The translations under genes were made by a program, and so were the position numbers. The notes under the pieces are model-generated. The model saw only the letters and a list, made by a program, of their open reading frames with translations, did no database searches and was not told where the DNA came from. Below are positions 8,407 through 14,666 of a DNA stretch of 64,000 nucleotides, in pieces. The stretch comes from CAZDIO01 sp964505555. Lineage in GTDB: Bacteria > Bdellovibrionota_C > UBA2361 > SZUA-149 > CAZDIO01. The stretch covers positions 3,193 through 67,192 of the forward strand of contig CAZDIO010000026.1 of NCBI GenBank assembly GCA_964505555.1. The letters run 5' to 3'. Every line of letters begins with the position of its first letter. The stretch's first letter is position 1.

Positions 8407-8518
8407 TTGGATGGTGGATATCGCCAGCTACTCGATTATCGCAATCGGCGGAAAGCAATCGTGCCCTGTCGATGTTACGGGAATTTTCCAACGGGCGTTA
8501 ATCGTCAGCGCATCAAGC
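8407..8518 (+). pseudogene. radC fragment
   Basis: In shifted frames the DNA encodes LDGGYR and then ASYSIIAIGGKQSCPVDVTG and FQRALIV, which aligns with the middle of the intact RadC at 32768-33265. The nucleotide match is very close over 8432-8515, with mostly single substitutions. About 5 nt are missing near 8424 compared with the intact gene, the N-terminal part is absent, and similarity ends before the catalytic HNHPSGD motif. It is a dead internal fragment, probably left by deletion from a related ICE. Confidence 0.75.
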
Positions 8519-8698
8519 CATTTCACCGGAACAAGATACCGACCCTCCTGCGACAATTTGTCGCATTGATTCGCTCAGCTAAGCTGCTATCAGCCACATA
8601 CACAACATTTATCGTTGCGCATGGCTACGCAGCGGGTTCTTTGACAACGGAATATGGGAACGTAAGAGGATATTACCTTTTTTGGAAGGAGGCGTGCG
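8519..8698. other. Intergenic stretch with a perfect 8-bp palindrome
   Basis: No convincing gene. TGCGACAA-T-TTGTCGCA at about 8549-8565 is a perfect inverted repeat. Part of it (GACAATTTGTCGCA) recurs near 11743-11756 in front of the second att repeat. It could be an operator for the envelope operon that starts at 8699. Confidence 0.35.
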
Positions 8699-9325
8699 GT
8701 GAATGGGCATTTTAGGTTCAGGCGTCTAGTCGTAACAGCTCTTCTCGGATCGACCTTTGCCACGGGGTGCGTCACGTATCGGACCAATAAGCCGGTATTT
8801 GATGCAACTGCCGCGGCAGCTGTTGGCGTCGCTGCTGTGGGAGCCCGTGATTCACGGGACGCGTTTGATGGAATTGCCTTCGCGGGTGCCGCAGCAGATT
8901 TGATGGGTCTTGCTGCCGATCTCTACTTTCTGGATATCGATGAGCAGAGCAACTGCACCATTCTGTGGTCAATTGCCTACCTGCGAAATCTTCCGGAAAG
9001 CGAATGGAGCAACAGCCGGATCGAATTTATGGTCCCCTCGATAAGGCCAAGATATGAATTTGTGATGCGGCGATCTCGCAATCGAGTTGGCGCTCCGGGA
9101 ATCGAGCTTGAAATTGCCGATTTCTCTCAGCGCCTTCTCGTCAAGGATGCGGTTCCCTACCATCCCAATTACATATTTTGGCCTGATGAACTCTTGGACA
9201 AGAATCCCCATTGGGGATCTCCGCTCCAAGCACTTCAAAAGTGGCTGCGTGAAAACCCCGAACAAGATGTGTTTGTGGTTTCCATTGAGAAGCAAGCTCC
9301 TGAACAGCAGCTTCCGGATGGGTAA
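8699..9325 (+). CDS. Predicted lipoprotein, unknown function
   Basis: The 208-residue protein starts at a GTG with AAGGAGG about 5 nt upstream. It has a short basic N-terminus, a hydrophobic stretch and a lipobox-like FATGC at about residues 20-24, so it is probably an envelope lipoprotein. An Ala/Gly-rich segment follows (ATAAAAVGVAAVGARD and AFAGAAADLMGLAADLY, about 37-77), then a more ordinary globular region ending in the EKQAPEQQLPDG tail. I recognise no family. It is the first of three consecutive genes transcribed towards a strong terminator at 11316, all with envelope signals, so they probably form one complex or share a location. Confidence 0.65.
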   Translation: MNGHFRFRRLVVTALLGSTFATGCVTYRTNKPVFDATAAAAVGVAAVGARDSRDAFDGIAFAGAAADLMGLAADLYFLDIDEQSNCTILWSIAYLRNLPESEWSNSRIEFMVPSIRPRYEFVMRRSRNRVGAPGIELEIADFSQRLLVKDAVPYHPNYIFWPDELLDKNPHWGSPLQALQKWLRENPEQDVFVVSIEKQAPEQQLPDG

Positions 9326-9401
9326 AGACCTCTCACACCCAAAAACAACAAACAAGAGAAGATGAGAGTAAAGGTTAACCTTGGTTTTGGAGGTAAAGGA
9401 T

Positions 9402-10331
9402 ATGAATTCGCGAACTCGTCGTGGCGTTGTCTGCATGATAATGTCGGCACTATTATTTTCCGGATGTGCCGCAACAGGACCAGGAAAAAGAACTCCTGGT
9501 CCTGTAAAGCTGATCGTCAAGGACACCGGAGCTTCACCACCGACGGCGTCTCAAAATGGCTCTTCGGGAGTAGAAGCTCAGGCGGCGTCCCCTGCTTCTG
9601 GCTCATCACTTATGCCAGCTCAGAGAATTACAACGGATAAAGCAACGAGTGAAGTTAAGGGGCACTACGATGTGTGCAAAAAATGCACGCATCTAGACGC
9701 CATGACTGCCGGTAAGGTCGAGACCACGGCAACGGATTGGGCTGGATTCACCCAGGTTCGACCAGGCGGAGGCGGTTCCCTTCAAGAAGCTACAAATCGA
9801 GCGCAAACACCGACAACTGGAAGCAAACCCAGTTGTTGCGAGAAAGAAGCCGCTCAAGCACCCGTAAAAAGCGCATCGGGAGCGGCTTCAGTAACAACGC
9901 AGCCGGAAAAGGAGCCGTGTGGTTGTTGTGACAAAAAGGCAACAACCAATCCCGGCGAGAACTTATTGCGGATGCTGGACGATGCAAAGCGGCGGAAGCA
10001 ATTAGCCTCTGCGACTGAACCTCGCGAGGCACAGCAACTGACACCAGAAACGAACGATTCCCCAACACCTAGTCCCATACCGAGTGGGCAAGTAGTACCT
10101 TCGACGCTTCCTGAGCTGAAGCTCAGGTACGAAGCGGTCCTTTCGGTGGTGAAACCCGATGGTCGCTTCGATTTTCAATTCCGGGATCTGATTCCGGAGT
10201 TAGCCCTGCTTGGAAGTACCGTGAAGGGCTTGGGTAGTGGAATTCCGAGTGAACAAGAACTCGCAAACTTGGGAGAGCGTCTCGCGGCGCTCAGTGATCA
10301 AGTTACGGTTAAGAAGGGAGCAAGTCGATGA
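9402..10331 (+). CDS. Cys-rich, low-complexity lipoprotein
   Basis: The start chosen is the ATG at 9402 (MNSRTRRGVV), because TTGGAGGT lies 8 nt upstream; the frame itself opens further upstream with a TTG at 9381. The signal region ends in a lipobox LLFSGC near residue 21. The mature part is rich in Pro, Thr, Ala and Gly with several Cys clusters (VCKKCTHLD, PSCCEKE, PCGCCDKKA) that could bind metal or form disulfides. The C-terminal third (TLPELKLRYEAVLSVVKPDG onward) looks globular. No family recognised. The stop overlaps the next gene by 4 nt (ATGA). Confidence 0.65.
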   Translation: MNSRTRRGVVCMIMSALLFSGCAATGPGKRTPGPVKLIVKDTGASPPTASQNGSSGVEAQAASPASGSSLMPAQRITTDKATSEVKGHYDVCKKCTHLDAMTAGKVETTATDWAGFTQVRPGGGGSLQEATNRAQTPTTGSKPSCCEKEAAQAPVKSASGAASVTTQPEKEPCGCCDKKATTNPGENLLRMLDDAKRRKQLASATEPREAQQLTPETNDSPTPSPIPSGQVVPSTLPELKLRYEAVLSVVKPDGRFDFQFRDLIPELALLGSTVKGLGSGIPSEQELANLGERLAALSDQVTVKKGASR

Positions 10332-11296
10332 AGATAAAGGCGCTTATGGAAGCGGGCGATGGACATTCCCAAATCGAAAACGAACACGACATAACTCCCG
10401 ACGACCTGCGGGGGATCCTTGCAGACTACTTTTATGTCTTGCGGGAAAATGCGGACCGCGTTGACTTTGTTGCGCCGGATATTGGTCGACGCGCAAGGGA
10501 GTTCTGCAAGGCAAATCTAGCATTTGTTCAGCGCTTCGGAGACGTGACAGCGGCACGGGCCGTTGTTAGTGGAATCTTGCGGCAAGTGCGTGCAGACTTC
10601 ATGATGGACTGCGGCGATACGACGGTTAGAACGCGGTTCGCTCGGCTTGCCGCAGGCGATCGGGTCTGGTTTGAAGCGACGCTCGCGGGCGTCAGCTGCA
10701 AGCTCGCCCTGGGGGTTCCAAAGAACCTTCCAATGGACGCGCTCCGGCCGTTTACGGAAACCGGAGTTCTGTGGGTGAATTCTCACGATCGCCGGGGTGC
10801 CTTTGGAGGTGGTCTTGCTGTTCCTGCTGCCAAGGTTGTCGTTCCGCAGGAACCGGTTGCAGCACCTTCGATCCCAATGCCTGTTGCCGAACCGCTGTCA
10901 AGCGGAAACGTGTCGAGCAGCACGCGGAAACGTTTACGCCCGTGGGCAGTGGCGGCTGTGTTGGCGTTTGGGGCGGTATTGATCTATTTCTTTGGGCTAG
11001 GCGGACAACCAAACAGTCCGGCGTATGCCCAGACTGAAGGTCATAACCCGACAAGAAACGAACCATCCGTAACAGCAGATCCGTCTGAGAAAAAAGGCGG
11101 GACCAGCGCTGGAACGAGCACTGAGAAGATCGCGTGGGAACACGCGCGCAAGGCGGTATCCGCGCTTGACGAAGTCGTTGATGAAACGAACGCACAAATC
11201 CGCGAGGCTGAAAAAAAACGGAATGATCTAGCCGAGACAGCTGAGACGATCCGGTTACTCGTCCCGGAGAAACCGTCAGAAGGCGGTGACGACTGA
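10328..11296 (+). CDS. Single-pass membrane protein with C-terminal coiled coil, unknown function
   Basis: The 322-residue protein has an N-terminal globular domain (ITPDDLRGILADYFYVLREN at about 22-41 and further to about 155), a Pro/Ala-rich linker, one membrane segment (WAVAAVLAFGAVLIYFFGLG, about 207-226) and a charged C-terminal part predicted to be helical (VSALDEVVDETNAQIREAEK). The topology is probably N-in, with the coiled coil in the periplasm. It overlaps the preceding Cys-rich lipoprotein gene by 4 nt and ends 20 nt before a perfect 14-bp hairpin. It may anchor the two lipoproteins to the inner membrane (inference). No family recognised. Confidence 0.65.
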   Translation: MKIKALMEAGDGHSQIENEHDITPDDLRGILADYFYVLRENADRVDFVAPDIGRRAREFCKANLAFVQRFGDVTAARAVVSGILRQVRADFMMDCGDTTVRTRFARLAAGDRVWFEATLAGVSCKLALGVPKNLPMDALRPFTETGVLWVNSHDRRGAFGGGLAVPAAKVVVPQEPVAAPSIPMPVAEPLSSGNVSSSTRKRLRPWAVAAVLAFGAVLIYFFGLGGQPNSPAYAQTEGHNPTRNEPSVTADPSEKKGGTSAGTSTEKIAWEHARKAVSALDEVVDETNAQIREAEKKRNDLAETAETIRLLVPEKPSEGGDD

Positions 11297-11315
11297 GCGA
11301 GGAGTTGAAGTACGT

Positions 11316-11346
11316 GCCGGCGGTCCGTGTTGCACGGACCGCCGGC
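11316..11346 (+). terminator. Perfect 14-bp stem-loop after the envelope operon
   Basis: GCCGGCGGTCCGTG pairs perfectly with its complement across a 3-nt loop, and the sequence downstream is moderately T-rich (TATTTCTT). It lies 20 nt after the last stop of the operon. Confidence 0.75.
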
Positions 11347-11794
11347 TATTTCTTACGCCGCAATAAAAAATCGTAATTCGGTGAGTTTGTAAGTGAACTC
11401 GAATGATTACGATAATCACGGTCTTGTTTCTAACTCAGCTGAGAGCGCTTGTTAGTGAGCGTGAGTGGCTGATAAGAAACATGGAACGTGGGTAACGCGA
11501 TTGTTTTTGGTTTGAGGAGATGATGGAATATCAGAGTTTATTTCTTTGCAGTTGAGTGAGTTTGTAAGTGAACTCGAGTGACTGCTTTAGAAATGGCTTT
11601 GGTTTTCGTCGTCATTCATAACCAAAAGATAAGAGGAAGCGACGGTCAAGAGACAGCGCTTGGCGAAAGCGGTTAGTCCCTAAGGGTTAAATACTCATCT
11701 TCTCCTCTTTTAGAAATTAAATCTTGTGTTCTGACACGTGACAATTTGTCGCAGAGACGCGCTAAGGGCGCTCATTATAATAAATAAGCTGCAA
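11347..11794. other. Gene-free stretch with a 26-bp direct repeat
   Basis: No supported gene. A 26-bp sequence starting GTGAGTTTGTAAGTGAACTC occurs at 11381-11406 and 11556-11581 with one mismatch. A copy of GACAATTTGTCGCA (also near 8551) lies near 11743. The repeats flank the end of element 1 and might bind an excisionase or partition-like protein, but nothing in the sequence proves this. Confidence 0.5.
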
Positions 11795-11850
11795 TGCCCT
11801 GGCGGAGACTCGAACTCCGATGTTGTTTCCAACACATGGTTCTGAGCCAT
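11795..11850 (-). repeat. att repeat 2: 3' half of tRNA-Leu(CAG)
   Basis: Identical over 56 bp to 4668-4723. It again includes the anticodon loop CTCAGAA, the variable arm, T arm and acceptor 3' strand of a tRNA-Leu read on the minus strand, and again lacks the 5' half. It marks the junction between elements 1 and 2. Confidence 0.85.
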
Positions 11851-11977
11851 GTTTTTTGCCATTTTCACAATGTATCATAATGCGTCACTGTGTGTCATCG
11901 ACATCAATTTCAGTCAATAAAATCAAGCTATTTCTTGCTTCATGAGATTCCATAGTGTATCACTGTAGCGCATGCGT

Positions 11978-12047
11978 TTTGTCACCCAAATGTCACCCAA
12001 ACGACAACACATGGCAAAACATTTGCTTCGTATGTTTGGGTGACAAA
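11978..12047 (+). promoter_or_regulatory. GTCACCCAAA iterons in front of integrase 2
   Basis: TTTGTCACCCAAA at 11978-11990 is followed by TGTCACCCAAA at 11991-12001. A perfect inverted copy, TTTGGGTGACAAA, lies at 12035-12047. This layout of two adjacent copies plus a third near the reading frame mirrors that at integrase 1, where the motif is different. Likely arm-binding or operator sites. Confidence 0.6.
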
Positions 12048-12069
12048 GAATTATAGGTCACAACAATTT

Positions 12070-13305
12070 ATGCCCAACATCAACCTTACCGATCGAACAG
12101 TCCAAGCGCTCAAGTCAGATTTTCAGCGAGAAGACTTTTACGATGATAGCTTCTCACATGGTGGAAGCTTCGGCGTTCGCGTAAGCAAGTCCGGAAAGAA
12201 GGTGTTCTTTCTCATTTACCGCGCGGACGGCGTAAGAAAGCGCTATAACCTCGGCCGCTATCCGATGATATCCCTGGCCGAAGCTCGAAAGAAGGCAATT
12301 GAAGCTCTAAACAGCGTCGGGAATGGTGACGATCCGTCACGCCAACGGAGCCGTTTAAAGAAAGCGGAGACATTTGAGGAGCTAGCCGAGGTTTACCTTT
12401 GCAACCATGAGAACAAACTAGCCCCCAGTTCTTTTCGGGACTTCCGAGGCATGCTGAAACGAGATGCCTTTCCGCGATTTGGCGAAAAGAAGGCCATTTC
12501 AATTACCAAAGCGGAGATTATCTCAATGCTTGATGCGATTGCTTACGGACGAGGAAAGCCAATCATGGCAAACAGGACTCTTCAACTTGTCCGTCGCATT
12601 TTTAATTATGGCATATCACGCGATCTCGTCCAGATGAATCCAGCCCAGGGTATTGAGAAGCCCGGGGAGGAACGAAAAGGGCAACGCGTCTTCTCACAGG
12701 AAGAGATTAAGTTGTTTTGGAAAGTAACAGAACACGAAGAGCCTTTCATTCGTTGTCTCTATCGACTTCTTCTTTTGACCGGCACAAGACCAAAAGAGGT
12801 AAAGGGAATGCAGTGGTCGCATATTGATGGAGAAATTTGGACAATCCCCGCAGAGAATTCGAAGAATCGGAGAAAGCATCAACTGTATTTCTCTGACCTA
12901 GCAAGAAAGGAAATTCGATTACTTGAACAATGCGCAAACGGCAGTCCATTTGTTTTTCCAGGATTAAAACCAGATGACCACCTTAAGGAGTTTCGAGAAG
13001 GCCATCTGCGACTGTTATCCCATATGGACGGGGAACGATGGACACCACGAGATTTAAGGCGAACCGTTCAGACTCGAATGAGTGAAATCGGGATTCGCCC
13101 TGACATCGTAGACCGGGTCCTAAACCACAACATTCCTGGGGTGCGGGCACACTATGACCACTACAATTACTTTCCGGAAATTCGAAACGCGCTTATTGCA
13201 TGGGCCAACAAAGTCAAAACTATTGCAGGAGGTGCGAGACAACAGAAAGTAGTTAATATTCGTGGTGGATTTAGAAAAGAACTTCCTGCTTACCAAAGCC
13301 AATGA
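12070..13305 (+). CDS. int: P4-type tyrosine integrase (element 2)
   Basis: The protein (411 residues from the ATG at 12070) shares the layout of integrase 1: DUF4102-type N-terminus (PNINLTDRTVQALK, GVRVSKSGKKVFFLIYR, LGRYPMISLAEARKKA), core-binding region and catalytic domain with LTGTRPKEV, WTPRDLRRT, LNHNI and Tyr in AHYDHYNY. The frame opens at a GTG at 12040, but that codon lies inside the third iteron, and the ATG at 12070 aligns with integrase 1. The two integrases are clearly related but diverged, and each has its own upstream iterons. It should recombine at the tRNA-Leu(CAG) 3' end to insert and excise the ICE. Confidence 0.93.
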   Translation: MPNINLTDRTVQALKSDFQREDFYDDSFSHGGSFGVRVSKSGKKVFFLIYRADGVRKRYNLGRYPMISLAEARKKAIEALNSVGNGDDPSRQRSRLKKAETFEELAEVYLCNHENKLAPSSFRDFRGMLKRDAFPRFGEKKAISITKAEIISMLDAIAYGRGKPIMANRTLQLVRRIFNYGISRDLVQMNPAQGIEKPGEERKGQRVFSQEEIKLFWKVTEHEEPFIRCLYRLLLLTGTRPKEVKGMQWSHIDGEIWTIPAENSKNRRKHQLYFSDLARKEIRLLEQCANGSPFVFPGLKPDDHLKEFREGHLRLLSHMDGERWTPRDLRRTVQTRMSEIGIRPDIVDRVLNHNIPGVRAHYDHYNYFPEIRNALIAWANKVKTIAGGARQQKVVNIRGGFRKELPAYQSQ

Positions 13306-13325
13306 CAAGGTTGTTCGTACAATTA

Positions 13326-13739
13326 TTAAACAATATTCTCATCGCAGAACTGACGAGGCGTAATGACACGAACACCTTTAAAGTCTGTAATATCTAATAG
13401 GTCGCGGTCACCGCTTACGATAATATGAATGCCCGCATGAACGGCACAGGCAAAAAACTTGTCGTCATCCAAGTCTCTGGATATTGGTTCGGAGAACGTC
13501 GGAACATCATCGAGTATCACGCTAAACCTTGTGATTCGACGAAATAGCTCTAAGAATTCCTCTTCTGAGTATCCAGTTGTCACTCGTTCTATGACACGAA
13601 CGTACTCGTCATAGATATCGCGGGAGAGAACAAGCTCAAGCAATCCCTTTTCACATTGTCGGATTATTGTCCGGGGCGCTCCCTCACCAAAGAATAAGCC
13701 AGAGATAAGAACGTTCGTATCAAGAACGATTCTTTTCAC
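13326..13739 (-). CDS. PIN-domain ribonuclease toxin (VapC-like)
   Basis: The protein begins VKRIVLDTNVLISGLFFG. The first acidic residue of the PIN fold is the Asp in LDTN; further acidic residues are in ISRDLDDDKFFACA and SGDRDLLDI. PIN toxins cleave RNA with bound metal. The GTG at 13739 is preferred because it gives the usual PIN N-terminus; the frame stays open to an ATG at 13772. Either start overlaps the AbrB-type antitoxin gene, so the pair is translationally coupled. The likely role is stabilisation of the ICE. Its RNA target is unknown. Confidence 0.82.
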   Translation of the reverse strand: MKRIVLDTNVLISGLFFGEGAPRTIIRQCEKGLLELVLSRDIYDEYVRVIERVTTGYSEEEFLELFRRITRFSVILDDVPTFSEPISRDLDDDKFFACAVHAGIHIIVSGDRDLLDITDFKGVRVITPRQFCDENIV

Positions 13740-14016
13740 GTCGCTTTGCTTCTCTGACCTCTTTAGTGGCACGAGCTACATCTTCCTCAGTAATACCTGC
13801 TTTCTTCGTAAACTCACCTGCTTTCGTAACGAGATCAGCCCAAAACTCCGCGATCTGTTCCTTACTCGGAGGCGGAATAGGTTTGAACAATATCGAACCA
13901 TTCACAGTTACTACAGCAAACTGGGTTCCCGGTTCAAGATGAAGCAGTTTGCGAATTGGCTCAGGGATCACCACCTGACCATTACGAGACATTTTGCTTG
14001 TTTCAAACGTTTCCAT
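13720..14016 (-). CDS. AbrB/MazE-type antitoxin
   Basis: The 98-residue protein has a swapped-hairpin AbrB DNA-binding domain at its N-terminus (SKMSRNGQVVIPEPIRKLLHLEPGTQF, about 6-32) and a charged helical C-terminus that would bind the toxin (EEDVARATKEVREAKRREKN). It lies directly upstream of the PIN toxin gene and overlaps it. It should repress the shared promoter and neutralise the toxin. A repeated AATTATTGTA motif just upstream (14030-14055) is a plausible operator. Confidence 0.82.
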   Translation of the reverse strand: METFETSKMSRNGQVVIPEPIRKLLHLEPGTQFAVVTVNGSILFKPIPPPSKEQIAEFWADLVTKAGEFTKKAGITEEDVARATKEVREAKRREKNRS

Positions 14017-14029
14017 GACTCAACCTTAT

Positions 14030-14055
14030 AATTATTGTAAACTACAATTATTGTA
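14030..14055 (-). promoter_or_regulatory. Direct repeats upstream of the AbrB/PIN pair
   Basis: AATTATTGTA occurs at 14030-14039 and 14046-14055, centred about 35 nt upstream of the antitoxin start. The spacing of 16 nt fits paired binding of a dimeric AbrB-type protein. Inferred operator. Confidence 0.45.
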
Positions 14056-14244
14056 TCATACAACGTTCAGAGATTTCAACAAAATTATTCAAGCCTTAGG
14101 CTTACCCTTCGCCCACAGCCTCTATCATGTAAAAACAATCAATTATTCATTGCTATGAATATTCATTTCAAGCGATAATTATAACGGGGCGACTTAACGA
14201 AAGCCGTTGGCTTTCGCGACGGTATCTTGGAAGGGTTTGATTCT

Positions 14245-14568
14245 ATGACAAGTCATCGTAAATGGAAGGACCTTAAATCTACAATTTCATCTGAACGTCG
14301 CGTTCGGGTTGACGCTGAAACACGTAAGCTCCATGAGGAGTATATGGCTCTCCAAACGTTACGGAAGACGCTGAACATAACGCAGGAGGAACTTGCTGAG
14401 TTGATGAAAGTGCGCCAACACGTCGTGTCTAAAATGGAAAATGGACACAACATGTACATCTCGACCCTTCAACGTTTAATTCAAGCAATGGGTGGAGAAC
14501 TTAAACTCGTTGCACACTTTCCTGATCGGGATATCGTGATTGACCAATTCAAGTCCGACGAGAACTAA
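14245..14568 (+). CDS. XRE-family HTH protein (HigA-like)
   Basis: The protein is 107 residues from the ATG at 14245, with GGAAGGG upstream; a TTG start at 14227 is also in frame. It has a Cro/CI HTH: ALQTLRKTLNITQEELAELM, then VRQHVVSKMENGHN and TLQRLIQAMGGELKL. This layout, with an N-terminal charged helix (RKLHEEYMALQTLR) before the HTH, is typical of HigA-like antitoxins encoded downstream of a RelE/HigB toxin. No toxin gene is visible in the 200 nt upstream. The gene is followed 21 nt later by a remnant of an exonuclease gene. It may be an orphan regulator. Confidence 0.75.
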   Translation: MTSHRKWKDLKSTISSERRVRVDAETRKLHEEYMALQTLRKTLNITQEELAELMKVRQHVVSKMENGHNMYISTLQRLIQAMGGELKLVAHFPDRDIVIDQFKSDEN

Positions 14569-14589
14569 AGAGCTGGCGAACGTGTTTTC

Positions 14590-14640
14590 GTGACTGAAGT
14601 ATCCGTGGATATGCCGTCGAGGCAGACGGCCCCAAGGGGA
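14590..14640 (+). pseudogene. 5' remnant of a DEDD exonuclease gene
   Basis: The segment matches the start of the exonuclease gene at 7723. It shares TTTTCGTG and CTGAA around the start codon and a 20-nt identical block at 14615-14634 (7749-7768 in the intact gene), which encodes the VEADGP motif in a shifted frame. The match stops near 14640, just before the end of the copper ATPase gene at 14667. The metal block may therefore have been inserted into, or replaced, this gene. Confidence 0.7.
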
Positions 14641-14666
14641 ATCTTCAAGAATCTGCGGCCTCACTT

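Larger units (their letters stand above)
4668..11850. mobile_element. Element 1: small integrative island between two tRNA-Leu-derived att repeats
   Basis: The two identical 56-bp copies of a tRNA-Leu 3' half bound a segment of about 7.1 kb. A P4-type integrase gene begins about 210 nt inside the left copy. Cargo is an AbiE-type module with an exonuclease, a radC remnant and a three-gene lipoprotein/membrane operon. There is no relaxase, coupling protein or T4SS gene, so it cannot self-transfer. It may be mobilised as a tandem unit with the adjacent ICE (inference). Confidence 0.7.

Noticed and set aside
8392..8715. A 107-residue protein on the plus strand
   Set aside because: Its first part is an out-of-frame radC fragment, and the rest runs into the RBS and start of the next gene; no start signal.
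14245..14568. A full HigBA pair
   Set aside because: No RelE/HigB-like toxin frame exists in the 14050-14240 interval.
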